Under the pieces are notes generated by a model. The model was not told the DNA's origin. It did not search any database and saw nothing but the letters and a program-made list of their open reading frames with translations. Shown here one piece after another: positions 11,203 through 23,419 of a stretch of 64,000 bases of DNA. How positions within the stretch are numbered: the stretch's first letter is position 1; every line of letters begins with the position of its first letter. The stretch comes from Lindgomyces ingoldianus (Eukaryota > Ascomycota > Dothideomycetes > Pleosporales > Lindgomycetaceae), in the NCBI RefSeq assembly GCF_010093535.1, contig NW_022985203.1, positions 186,001-250,000 on the forward strand, given 5' to 3'. The translations under genes were made by a program, and so were the position numbers.

Positions 11203-14102
11203 TCACAAGCTCATGGTAAGCCATTCCCATTCCTGTGGTCCACTTGCTGTAAGCCCTTGGCCCATCGCACCCATGGGAAGACTGCCGAGGTTCTGGCCCT
11301 GCATTGAGTTGGGGGATACAAGTGTTGTAGAATCTTTCCTTCTCGCGGTTGAAGGTATTTTTCCACTCGTGTCGTCGGCATCCCCCATCTCGAGCTCTTG
11401 CACGCCGCTCTTACTCTGACGTCGCATACGTTTCGGTGCAACGTTGACCCCGCGATTCTGGGCCGAGTTGGCTGCGTTGGCAGGTTGTGGTTTGGGTGGG
11501 CCAGGTGCAATTGGGACCACACCGCCAGATTTCACGCTCGGAATGCCACCTGATACAGGGTTTGCGCAATTTGCGCTGGTCGTTCCGGCACCAACAGAGC
11601 CTGTTGATTTTGGGGATTCAGAATCGGCGCCACTCGCCTTGCCAGACGTTGGTGTCGTGGCTGGTGTTTGTGCCAGGGAATTCTTGCGCGATGACTTCTT
11701 CGACGACCGGGTCGAGGCCGAGCCAACGGGAGCTGAATTACCGCTTCCACGATTACGTTTCTTAATGACGTCTGTCTTGAGCGACAGTGGACGGACCACA
11801 CCATGCAGCTTAAGAAACAGACCACAAGCGTTGCAGAGGGGATGTCCCTCTGGGTTGCGCCTCCAAAGAGGTGTGGTCTGAGTGAAGCAGTTTGTGCAAG
11901 TGGTAGGGACACCATTTTGCTCGCCCGATTTTGTGCCACCGGGGCTGGGTGGGCGAGAGGGAGCTGCTGAGCTGAAGCTGGACTCAGGGGGTGAGTTAGG
12001 GGACGATTGCGGTCGGCCGTGCATCCCTTGCAGAGCTAAGGCGGCCGCGTTCGGTGTCGAGGAGGTGCGGGGTATTTTTTGTCGTCTTGGGTCATTTCCA
12101 CGATTTCGAATGTCGCTGACGGAGGCTGCTGAACCATGCGTTCGGCCAAGGCTGCCCCCCGGACTCCAATGATCTTGCGGTGAGGGTACCATTTCGGTTC
12201 CTCCAATGGTAACCGTCTTTCGTGGGGGTCCGGCCGGATATCGCGCCGGAACTGGGTTAAATTGATTCGACAGGTTTGTCTCCCACTGGAAGCCTGCACT
12301 GAAGTCTAGTGATCCGTCGTCCATTGGTGAGTAGTCTGTTTGTGAAGGTATGTTTCGGTCTGGAAACGCACCGCCATCGTCATCTTCACCATCTGAGTCG
12401 CCCCCGAACGAGAACATATTATCATGTCGCGGTACTTGCATGTTGTCTGGTCGCGACCCGGTCGGAATGCTGTGATGAAGCACTTGGGACGGATCAACAT
12501 GCCCAGATGGACCATAAGATGGCGCTGAGAAAGGCTGGGCAACGCCGGCATTCGTTACGGCACTAAACATGGACTCGCCCGTGCCGCTGGGGTTGAAGAT
12601 GTATTGAGGCTGCATTGAGTTTGATAGGTTTGATGGTCGATGAGGTCCATACTGTGAACCACCGTGAGGACCCCGTATGTCCATGCCATTCCGGTCAAAG
12701 TACATCTGATCATTCTCAGCCATTGGCTGTGGGGTCGACACAGTGGACGGGAAGGCAGAACTAGGAGGAGAGTAGTAGTCGGTAGAGTTGAGGGACGAAG
12801 CCATGGAGTTGGGGTTGTATATGGAGTAGGAAGTAGCTTGGTTCATCAGGGGCGACCCGACGGGTGAAAAGCCAAAATTCTGTTGGAAGGGCCCGGCAGA
12901 GCTTATTATCGGGTCCTCGTTGAGCTGGAACGTGTCGATGGCGAAGGGCGCCTGGGCTTGGGAGGTGTGGTGGAAGGTGGGTGGGTGCATCTGTGGGTCT
13001 AATGAATACTGATTGAGGGCCGCCTCTGAGTCGGGGTCGGTCGGTATCATTATGCTGTTGACAGCAGGGACCTGAGGAGAGCAATCCGCTCGCCGCTTGG
13101 GAGGCTGATAAGGTGTTAGCTGGGGGATTAGGGCGGTATGGCGGTCACATACTCGTCGCTCGTCAATACTTGTCTTGCGAACGTGTCGCTGGACATAACC
13201 AAATTCATTCTCTCGAATGATTGTGGGAGGAACAGATGGTGCGGAGGCGCGGGCGAGGTGATGGTTTTGTTCGTGGGCTTGATTGGGTTTCCTTATCGGT
13301 ATCGCTGGGGCGGTTGCATTAGAGGGGCTTTTCATTTCATTCGACGGATCCGGCGACAGTCCTGCAGGACTTGCGACAGACGAGGGAAGTATAAAGTCGT
13401 CCAAATTCATCGCGTCTGCGTGTTGTGCCTGTCCTTGCTGGTCGATTGATTTCCGCAATTGTGCGATCCCGCTCGGCGCAGTCCTGGGTGCGGCCGTCGA
13501 GGTTTCAGTCTCGGTGTTCGGTTCGGGAGAAAAAGTGATGTTCTTTTGGAGCAGTCTAGAAGAAATACAATGTTAGCATGTTTCTGGTGAGTCGCAGGCG
13601 GACGAGGGAGTGGATGGGCGCACCCTTTGTTGAGTTCGGCGCGCCGCATGCTCATTGCCATCATTCTCCAGGTCAAATTTTCCATGCGCTCCGCGTTGGG
13701 GAGCTGCGTCTTAACTTTAGAATATAGCTTCCATATCCGGGTGGCAAGCGGGTCGTTCCTCTGCATCTCCTCAGGGCTGTCTAGGCTGGGGTCGCTGGCA
13801 TCGTTCTTGAGTGAGGGAAATATCGAGTCTTCGAGCATGCCCATGCGAGCAGCGGCGGGTACAAGTGAGTGATCCAGTTTGCTGTCCAGCGTGGTAGTCG
13901 AGCTGAGGGACTGGACAGTCGAGTTGGATCCAGACGAGCTATCGAGGCAAGCTGGTGGAGGGAACCGAACGTGCTTGGGAGAAGATGATGTAGGAAAGGG
14001 CCGTCGATCAGTATGTGCCCCAATAGCGGGTGCGTCAAAGACGTCGGAGAGGGCAGAGGCGCGCAGGCCTCCCCCACGCTCCCCATATTGCGCCCCAGAC
14101 AT
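11203..14102 (-). CDS. areA: AreA/NIT2-type GATA transcription factor, global nitrogen regulator
   Basis: Nuclear activator of nitrogen-catabolite genes, 943 residues. Two exons: 14102-13624 and 13555-11203; the intron (GTGCGC...CTAG) lies just after the conserved N-terminal block [12 protein letters not shown]...[14 protein letters not shown] (residues 118-150, the AreA-type domain). One GATA zinc finger with spacing C-x2-C-x17-C-x2-C is at about 713-737 ([14 protein letters not shown]...LCNACGLF), followed by a basic tail. An acidic patch ([12 protein letters not shown]) lies mid-protein. The protein ends EWEWLTMSL, the segment known in AreA/NIT2 to contact the co-repressor NmrA. The start is the ATG at 14102 ([12 protein letters not shown]); the in-frame codon upstream is TTG. 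Confidence 0.97.
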
Positions 14103-17100
14103 AGCCGACAAGTGGTGTTGCGCAAAGTCCCGGGGTTGCCAGATGGGCAGGGCGACGTTGCGGCCTCGTCGAGCTGTCTAGGAACAATTTGCAAATTTGT
14201 TTTTCTGGACGCCCACGGGGAAGGATAGAAACACAGAAGCACAGAAGCACAGAAGCACAACAGATGCCGGAGGCGTGTGGCAGGCCAACCCGCTCACAGC
14301 TCGTCACGACTGAAGCACTTGCGCTGGGATGGGCAGTCAGCGGCGTGATGGGTGAGGGATTAGGTCGGGACAATTTCAAAGGCTGGGCTTGCAGAGCCCG
14401 GGCTGCAGCTGCAACAGGGCTAGTAGGCCCTTGGCGGTAGATATTCTGGTGGTTCTGGCGACAGCGGACGTGCGACGCCGTGAGTCCGTGACAATGCTGG
14501 CCTCGGGCCTTCTGGGTCGCTGAGGAAGGTGAGGGCTTGTGCGAAGCGTTCTGTGGGGGTCACGTTGGCCAGCCAAATCAGAGCGGGCTGTGGCGCCTCC
14601 AACTGCCAGGATCAGCCGCTGAGCGGGCGCCCTTCGATTGATGCTGGATTTGGAGAAGAGGAGGGCTGCGGGTTGTGTCTGCTCTATTCGTACCAAGCGC
14701 GATCGATGCCGTCGCGTGTCCTGCCCGAGAAGCGACAGGTCGCCCAAGCGTGCGCGCAAAAGCAACCTTTCCGGCACACGACTGTCGAGCTTCAGGATTC
14801 AGGCCGGTGAGAAGCGGCGTCTGCAGAGTCTGCGACGGCCGTTGGCGTCATCCAGCAGAGCTAGCGAGGGACAGTGTGAAAGAGTGTCCCGCTTAAGCTG
14901 CACGTTGCCGCGACACCCTGTCAGAGAGACCGCTTGGACCGTGCAGTGCTGGAACAATTTGGGACCCTGGACGAAGCTTTGCTTGGGTCTGCTGCGGGAG
15001 AGAGTGGGATGCGGGTCGTGTGGGTGAATGAGCAAAGTCAGACAGCGGCAACAGGCGGGGTGGGTGAGACAACTCAAAGTCTGCAGAGAGGGGGGTCCCA
15101 ACACGTTCACAAAGAAAAGACTTCACTGCTCGTTGCCAAGCATCATCAACTGCGGAGTATCGTCCTCGATCCCCGACCTGAACAATTCTCACCACCATGG
15201 GAAGGGTGATCGGGGGGCAGATTTTCCACCAGAAGCAACACCTCTTTTGGCGGCGGAACCACATCTCTCCCAAGACTCCGGCTCATCTTCTCGGGAAAAG
15301 CACAGTAACGGCTTTCCCGCTGGCTCATTGGTTCCACACGCACTGCCACTACAACCAGTTGCTCGCCTCCACCAACTCTCCCCTTGGTCGCCTACCGCAT
15401 CCGGTGAGTTGAATTTCAGCCTGCGTCGCGTGCCAACACGACTCACTGTGGTACATGCCGTGAGCGGAGTGCAATCCTGTTCAGGGCTGATGAATATATG
15501 GGACGATTTCTCAACATGCAATAGCAAGCAATGCCCTCAGCATCCTGAACATGCCATCTCCAAGTCACTCTTTACCCGACGTTGGAGGCTCCTTTCCGAC
15601 TTGCTAACGGCTTACCATTTCGGGTATTGGCGCCATAATTGCGAGCACAACCCGAGGATATTCCCCCTCCTGTGGAGTGACTCCCTAGGCTTCCTACAAA
15701 TCCCGAAGTGATCCTCGAGTTCCAGGGTCTCCAGAAAGCTCCACTCTTTATTGCTTGCACTATCCTCCTCCAGATCTCCACTCATCCACGCATGTGGTTA
15801 CCGCACGTGTATTCATGAGCCTGAGGCTCCTGACAAGTGATTTTGACGCCGCCCTCTTCCTTCCGCCTAGGCTTTTCACGTGTCGAGGAGTTCCTGTCAA
15901 CACCACACGAAGGCCATCGTCAGATGGGTTCTTGTGCCTGCCACGCATCCCTTTGGATCTAGATGACGCGGGGACATGTGGAGCTGTGCCTTGAGGAAGT
16001 CGGGCAATATACGGCCACTAAATTGGAGTTCTGGCCATGTATACCCTGTGTTGACACGCAGCGCCTTGCAAATTGTTCCTGGACATCCCCATGGTGCCCA
16101 AATGTGGAAGTATGGTTTTCCTGAGCCACGATCCTGAGATTGGTGGCTGCATGCATCACGATGCGGCTCCTGCTGACGGCCATCTCGCGGCTTGGTTGGA
16201 CTCCCGTGACTCGCTCCCCAACGTTACAGAACTGAACACAGATTCAAAACCGATATAGGTGAGGACCCGACTCTGCTTCGTCTTCGGCACGATCAAGGTC
16301 CAGTCTCCCAACTTAGGGACAGCCCAAGATCTGCACAGGGGCTCTGCTGGCCTCAAGATCGGGGCCATTTCTGGAAACCCCAGCGGTCGGCTTTCGGTGT
16401 CGCCTAACTTGCACCCTCAGAGGGAATGCAGTGCAAAGACAGCTTTTAGCCGTCTAAAGTTGAGTAGTGCCAATACTCGAACCCTGAAGCGCGAAGGGGT
16501 AAGAGTGGACGCTGATGAATCGATGCATGCAGGTGCTTGCTTTTCCAAATAACAGAACCCGGTACGAACCTCATTTGATGGAAAAACGCTGATGAAGCCA
16601 ATAACGAGGGCGGTAGTGAGGCGTCCTTCTTCGCACAAGTGGCACAACTCAATCTCCGGGCGAGCGACTGGTTTTCGAGGTCGCGCACACCCGAACTTTT
16701 GAGGCCGCTAGCAATGAGATCTCTGGTCCGCTCCAGCCCATGTTTCACTGCCGTCGTGGGACTTTCACATGCGACCCCTCCGACAAAAACATCAGGCTTC
16801 GAAACCAGTTGAGAACAGAACTCGAGAAAGCATCCCGTAGGTCGTCAACTCGCCTTGCAATACACACCACTGTCGGCTGTCTCTAATTCTAGAGTAAATA
16901 TTGCGGGCTTGACTTCTACTTGACTCCCATGCTGATCTATAATCCCGACCCGAAGAAGGCAAGGGTTTCATGGTCAAAGGGCGAAATGCGTGCTTCACGA
17001 ACAGCGTGGGGGTCATCATCCCTGCCTGATGCAAGCCCATCTGCGTGTCAGCGCACGAGCAAGGATCTCGAGCCCAGACCTCCATCTATGCCGATGCATT

Positions 17101-18815
17101 CCGCTAATTTTGCGGGTCTTTACGCTCAGACTGTGTCCGGAGTGACTTTTTCATCTCACCTACGAAGGGCGCTTTGAGTGCAAGAACAGCCTTTCGGGAC
17201 TAGGTTTTCTGGATCATTTCATTCTGGAACGACGTCCGCCATCATCCTTCTTGCCTTTCCTGCAAATCACTGAGAAATTGAAACGTAGGATTGAAAGCAA
17301 GAGAGTTGTCCATGGCCACCTAAAGTCTGAACCCAACCGCCGCTGCCGCAACACAATCAGCTTCGAGGCGGGAATTGACACCCTTCGCAGGGTGAACCCT
17401 TCTTTGGCCCTGTGGTGCGTAATCCGATGGGATCCTTGCATTGCGTGGGATGACGTGGGGGCGCAGTACGTATTCATCTTTGCTTTGGTCCTGGATGCCA
17501 ACGAGCAGGCAGTGGTCTTCACCGATCAGCGGGTGATGATGGAAGGGAAGGCGCCAATGGCTGATTGTTCTGGCGGCGACGCCGACACCCCCTTTGTAAG
17601 GGGTGTTGGTTGGCTGAAGCGAACTTCGTTGTGGTTGAGGCTCGCCCAACTCAAAGTCAACTCCATTCTAGGGCCATAACCCGGGACCAAAAACAACTCC
17701 AGCCATCCTCCCAAGACGTTGTCACCACTACCTTACTTTAACTCGATGTTCCTGCCATCGAGAATCTCGTCGGTTGAAGTCGTAATTAAGGCTGGAACTT
17801 GGCATCCAAATGCAGGTACAGAGTAAAGGTGGAGCGGAGCGGAGGACGAGCGGAAGATCGATCAAAACCTGGGGGAAGTCCTGGGTTGCGGGTCCTCAAA
17901 ACCAATCCGAGTAACTGGGAGGCAGGCACCAATTTATACAGCGAGCGGAGGACTTGTCCTAGCGCTCCACGCTGAGACATTGATAGCTTATCTTTGCGAG
18001 ACTGATAACGGTGTCTCAAGGTTCAATTTTTCACTACCAATAGGGCGTACTATACCTGTCACTCTCAGCCAAACATTGGATATCTCAATGATGCAGCAAG
18101 CCCATGGGGGTACAGGGTTAGCGATCATATCACCGCCTTTTTGGTTCTCTTGCTTCCATCAAGCTTCCTATCGCGGCTCTCCCAGCAATCTTATCAGGCT
18201 GCTTAGAATAATAACTTGCATCCGTATCCCATTAGCACCTCGATCCGAGCCAACGGATGGGTCGCATCTTGAGATAAGGCCTCGCGGACCCTGCAGCTGA
18301 ACTCTGGGATTTCGTTCTAAAGCTTGTGCTGTGTAACTTGAACGTAGGTGGCCGTCGGCGAAATGTATTGAGACTCACTTCATCTGGCAAGATTCACGGC
18401 TGAAATAGATCAAAGTGCCACAGAGCCTGGCACAAGCTTCTTCGCATCTATCAAAGGCACCGCGCATGAATCATATTGCAGCCTTGTGTATGTGAAGATA
18501 ATCGATTATCCATCTCTTCTCCTCACCATCCCCAAAAGATATGCTTTAACGCGGACGCAAGACGCTTGATATGTGCCTCTAAACAGCATGCCTTGACCAA
18601 TTGTGGTATCATAAGTGGGGCCCCGGTCCAATTCGTCATCCTTGGATTCCGTTAAACAATCCACCTCTTCTGTACCTTCCTATCTCTTCCCCGCAGTGGG
18701 AACCTCGATTAGAATACCTGTGCTCTCTTGCCCAGATATCAGTGACGGCGGAGCATGCTAGAACCCTATGCCAAACTACACTTCGCATTGATATAAGTCC
18801 CCTTCATGACCTGTC
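14103..18815. other. Long areA upstream region and HSK3 3' flank, no supported gene
   Basis: About 4.7 kb. The part next to areA probably holds its promoter and 5' leader. A Cys-rich frame at 14638-15027 only loosely resembles a zinc cluster and is not called. No tRNA or mobile element recognised; a short tandem repeat at 14232-14255 is listed separately. Confidence 0.45.
14232..14255. repeat. 8-bp direct repeat, three copies (CACAGAAG)
   Basis: Three perfect consecutive copies of CACAGAAG followed by a partial CACA, 130-150 bp upstream of the areA start codon, probably in its 5' leader. No function is evident. Confidence 0.8.
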
Positions 18816-19191
18816 TTAGTCGCGTGGGCCCTCTGCTTGTCCGCCCGTTGTCCCTGGGCCAGTACCTCCTCCCCTCACAGTCTCTTCTCCTAAGACTTTA
18901 CTCGCCGCCATGAACCTGTTCAAGATATCAGAAATAATACCTCAATAAGCAATTGCAAGTTGCTCCAGCTCGTGCTCATAGGACAGCCTACATTCCGCCA
19001 GAATAGCCACCGAGGCCTCGCATACTCTGTGCTTGCACAGCCGTCATTCGTACCAGATTCTCCAAATCGGACACATTCGCGGTCAACTGCGCGAGTTGGG
19101 CGTGAAGGTGCGATAATTGGCGGGGCTTTTGAGAGGGCATTGTGCTAAGTCGCGACGATGTGCTTGTGTTCGGACGTGGTAGGTTGGACAT
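18816..19191 (-). CDS. HSK3: DASH (Dam1) complex subunit Hsk3
   Basis: A 99-residue subunit of the DASH/Dam1 ring that couples fungal kinetochores to spindle microtubules. Two exons: 19191-18992 and 18915-18816, joined in the Met codon of GGYSGGMFMAASKVLGEE. The conserved Hsk3 core is RQLSHLHAQLAQLTANVSDL followed by ENLVRMTAVQAQSMRGLG, a predicted coiled coil. The C terminus is a short Gly/Thr-rich tail. The ATG at 19191 (MSNLPRPNTS) is preferred; the only upstream in-frame initiator-like codon is TTG. It is divergent from the COX14-like gene, with 324 bp between the start codons. Confidence 0.92.
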
Positions 19192-19515
19192 GGTGGACCA
19201 TAGGTGAAATTGGGGCCAGTGCCTTGTGGTATGTATTTGGAAGGCGTCGAGGGTGGTCGGGGGAAGGAGCGATCGTAGTTGATGGTGGTGGTGGTGTTGT
19301 TTGTTGATCAAGGAAGGTCGGGATGCGGGATGCGGGATGCGCTTGCCCGCGGAGGTCAGTCTTGGCAACGCTTCCGCCAGAGAAAAACTTCCGCCCTACT
19401 CCTTCCGCTAATCTTCACTTCACTCCGTAGCCCGTACGGCCAGCATTTGGCTAGCATTGTCCCTTCGGATCACGCTGTCACATTACCAGTCGACAATTGC
19501 TAGGTCCGCGCCGCA
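19192..19515. promoter_or_regulatory. Bidirectional promoter region between HSK3 and the COX14-like gene
   Basis: The 324 bp between two divergent start codons must hold both promoters and both 5' leaders. There is one inverted CCAAT (ATTGG near 19206). No other known motif is strong enough to name. Confidence 0.5.
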
Positions 19516-19938
19516 ATGACGACCCAACAGGCTGTCCGCCGCTGGATCATGACTGGTGCTGTCGCCGCAATTACCGTAACTGGTACTATTTACGGAGCTG
19601 GGCTAAAGACCAGGCAGGAATTGAAACAGGTCCGTCATCTATTCATGAGCCTCCTGATAATTGCACAAAAGCCTTCAAGAACCTTCAATCATTCTAGAAG
19701 AAAACATCATCCGTGGGACACATTCACGCATTCCCTTCCAATTAAAATACACATTCTAACTCTTCACCCACGACAGGAGAAGAGACGAGTACTTGAAGCT
19801 ACCCCTGAAGAACGCATTGCCCAGCTAGAGGTAGCACGCTCTGAGCTAGTCACCAAAAAGAATGAGTTGGAGCGCAAGATGGCCAGCGTTGCCGCACGTC
19901 GTCTGACAAAAGGACTACCGAATGAAGGTGCAAAATAA
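19516..19938 (+). CDS. COX14-like small mitochondrial inner-membrane protein
   Basis: A 91-residue protein from two exons (19516-19629 and 19777-19938; phase-0 intron with GTCCGT donor and CAG acceptor). It has a short basic N terminus, one transmembrane helix at about residues 12-30 (MTGAVAAITVTGTIYGAGL), then a charged coiled coil (EATPEERIAQLEVARSELV). This is the layout of the fungal COX14 family, which helps assemble cytochrome c oxidase in the inner membrane. The family call is from remembered likeness rather than a catalytic motif, so the role is moderately certain and the single-pass topology is certain. Confidence 0.65.
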   Translation: MTTQQAVRRWIMTGAVAAITVTGTIYGAGLKTRQELKQVRHLFMSLLIIAQKPSRTFNHSRRKHHPWDTFTHSLPIKIHILTLHPRQEKRRVLEATPEERIAQLEVARSELVTKKNELERKMASVAARRLTKGLPNEGAK

Positions 19939-22687
19939 TATCGCGCCCTAAGAGTCAGATAAAGAACCTCGGCACTCCAATATGACCCCAAGCACCCAGC
20001 CGTTCTAACGAACCCATGATCCGGAGCTCCTTCCGAACGAGCAGTGATGCGTTCATGTCCAGGGCATCTTGTACTGAATGATACCGGCTTGGCTGGCGAG
20101 ACCTGGTTTAAATTGCGCTAGATCTGCTGTAGGAATATTCTCAGACATGGTCGCTTACAGTCCCCTTGGAGATCCATACTTGGACTGTAAACATACCACT
20201 CAATGGAATGAATTGTAACTTACCATACCCTTTTGGTAAGCATTGTTTTCTACCTTTCAATTGACTTGACTATCATTTACTGACTGTGCCAAGTTCCTCG
20301 AAAGATCTTGTATGCAAATACCCTGGCATTAATTTGTTACGGCTGTTTCCTCGTCAATACACATCGCCTCTGAATACCCTCGTGCAATGCATATCTTAGA
20401 GGCGAGCGCTGCAACTGCCCGCATATATATCCTACTACTTGTTAAGAATTCGGATCCTTCGGTAGCCATTATTCTGCTTCAGGGTATATTTATATCCATT
20501 TTCTGGAAGCAGACCGTTGCATCAGGATGGAAGGTGTCCCGAACATGCTATTCGATGACCAAGAATAGGGGAGACACATGTCAAAATCAAGGACGAATCC
20601 AAGCCACTCGGAGGTCAATCTTAAGCCAAGGGGTACTGGCCGATGTGTTTATGTTAGTGCAGAGTTTATTACGGCTTCACTCGTCAGCTGTCTCTCGAGA
20701 ACTGATTATCCCCAGCTACACATGGATTCCACGGCCAGTGCTGTCTCTAGTGATATCATTTGAATACAATCTTCCAAAAACTCCAAACCTGAGATTGCTG
20801 GCTCCTCATCATATATATTATCGCAATTTCTATTTGCTCTCCATATGCGATCTTTTCCGTGATATCCCACACAGCCTCCTTCTGCCCCAAATCGCCCGTT
20901 CACTAGCCATCCCACGTTTCTTGGCGCTAAGTCAGGCGATAACCGCTGACACCACCCCACGCGGCACTCACTTTAACCTCGTTCAACGACAACCGCTTTT
21001 GGGACTCCGCATATTGCGTTAAATTCGGCAACCACCCGATCGCGAACTCTGGTACGACATCTTTGTTTCAGCCAGGTTGTGGGTAAATCTTGGACAACAT
21101 GAATTGAGATTCGAAAGACAGCTTACTTTCAGGCATGTAATGCTGCGCTATGACCGCATCGCTTCCGGACACGGCCTCTCGACGATCAATTTCAATTCGG
21201 GCCTTTGCAATTCCACGACGAATAGAGTGGTGACCCGAACGCGGACCACACTATGCGATGATTGCTAGTGGGTAGTCTGACTGAGCCTTTTCCAACCAAT
21301 GCCACTCCTTTCTCGGTTGTAGATGATTTCTCAGCTGCAAAGGGGATTTTCTGTGAGACCTAGTCGGCTTCACCTTGAGGCAGATTGGCGAGATACTCCC
21401 CCATTTCTAATCATAAAGGTCGATTCGGGCGTTTCGGGCACTTTGGCGTCACTTGAGAACTCACAACCAAGCCTACGGGTGCCAAGAGCAATTCATTGGA
21501 GTAACCCTGTCGTCGCTTGCATACTTACTTACAAAAGTAGCAATTGTTTCCAAATAGATACTCGACATAGCCTGCTAGGACCCGATATGATCGGCTCACA
21601 TGCCTTGAACCGAACTGCGCCGTCGTCACACTACAATGGCTTCCCGGATGAGACCGCTTCTGCCCCAGCGGATTAAAACTGACCAACCTCTTATATCCGA
21701 ATTTATGCGGCGAGCTGTTTAGTTTAAGTCACTGAACGATAATTTCTATTTTCTGTGACCAATGCATTTCCTCGAAGTTCCCAACATCAGCCTTCTTAAA
21801 GCGTCACTTGTCTGAACAATGATGATGTTTCGAGCCCGGCTAGATCTCTGATATTCCTTCGCTTTCCCTTCCTCGATTCCACTCCAGGAATACCCACTAG
21901 AGTGGAAGACGTGTCAGTCTCCACCACGACTCACCATGCTCCGGTTCACTCTCTTTGCCTATTGACAAATCTAGCCCCAGGGCCATGTCCCGACCACACT
22001 CATTACATCAGCCTCGATTCGAGCAGCATTCCTAATATAGGCCCTCGCTAGGTCTGGCGTCTTATGATTGACAGGAGGTAGAATTGGAATCCGCCACCCT
22101 TTACGGCACAACTTTTGTGGATATCCCACCTACCATGTTTCGCACGCAACTTTTATAATCTAACCTGCCCTTCCGATTCAGCTACTGAAGCTTCTACGGC
22201 CGAATATCTTGCCATGGCGGAGAGGAATTAAAGACAAGGAAGGCGACTTTACAAATCACCCAAATGCACTAGGTAGGTCTTGACAGAAGCACGTGATCCA
22301 AGAGACAATTCTTGATATTTCATCATGTGTAAAAAAAAACACTTAAACTACACCACAACGTTTGGGAACCCCTCCACAGACGCTACCGACATGGGCAAGG
22401 GTTGGTGCCATGGAACTAAACCACTCGAAGAAGCCGAGATGACAAAAACGAGAGGGAGTTGTTATTATGGGAATAAATACATGGCCACGAGTTTTTAGGA
22501 GCTGTTACATATGGTACGGAAAATTCTGATACAATTGGTAAGACCGGGAAGGAAATATGGAAGTCTAGGGTTGGGGGTTTAAGGATGCTGTTCATAGTGG
22601 TGGAAATCATTACTGGGAAATAATATCTTCATATTGGCCACATTAAAAGCTGCAAATTTCCGGACTAGCCATGGCGATTCTTAGGCT

Positions 22688-23419
22688 CAGCGTTTCCAAC
22701 AGGAAGTAGTACGATTGATACTTTTGCTCCACCTACAATTACGTGAGGCAAACAAACGTAACTACATTTTTAACTATTATAATTTAATTAATAAGGCTTA
22801 AAAGTAAGCAGTATATAATTAAGGTAGAATTTTTTAAGGTTGCATTCTCTAACGCGCGTGAGGGCTAGGGGAGCGTGTTTGTGCCACTATTTACATGTCA
22901 GTGTAGCCTTAGAGCTTGCCCTGTACTACAACAACCTTTTAGACAACCTTATTATAGCAAAAGATGACAGTCCCTTGTATAGGGAACCTCTAGATTAGTG
23001 GCTCTAGGTTAGTCAGCGCAACTATCCTGTACTCTTTAAGATAGCACTTAATTTCTACAAGCTGCAACTGCAAGAGAGCCTTTAGCAGAAAGAAAAAAAC
23101 AGTTACTATCTTTTAGGCTCTATAATTAAAGCTTTGCAACTCTAGAAGAACTAGCTACGTTATAAAGTTATTTTTAGTAAATTAAATAACCTTACATGCT
23201 ATATTAAGAGTAAGGGAGACCCTGCTACTTTAAAAGCTTTAACAGTTACGTTGTAACTTTTAGTAAAAAGTTAAGAAGTACAAGCAGCTTTAATTAAACT
23301 GTAACTTAATTATATTAACCCCTGCTGTCAGGTGAAGCAAACAAAAGTATATGATAAGTGAGACGTAACTTGTCTAGAAAGCCTGAGTCGAATCGTACTA
23401 CTTCCTGATGGAAACGCTG
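22688..23419. mobile_element. Non-autonomous hAT-like DNA transposon (MITE), 732 bp
   Basis: Terminal inverted repeats of 29 bp (22688-22716 and 23391-23419) start CAGCGTTTCCA and match at 28 of 29 positions. They are flanked by a perfect 8-bp direct repeat CTTAGGCT (22680-22687 and 23420-23427), the target-site duplication size of hAT elements. Just inside each end is a related direct motif (GTGAGGCAAACAAA and GTGAAGCAAACAAA). The interior is AT-rich with no transposase, so it would need a transposase from elsewhere. Confidence 0.88.

Noticed and set aside
11444..11881. 145-codon open frame antisense to areA
   Set aside because: A shadow of the Ser/Pro/Gly-rich areA coding sequence.
14638..15027. 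Cys/Arg-rich frame that hints at a Zn2Cys6 cluster
   Set aside because: Cys spacing does not match C-x2-C-x6-C and no downstream regulatory domain can be joined by splicing.
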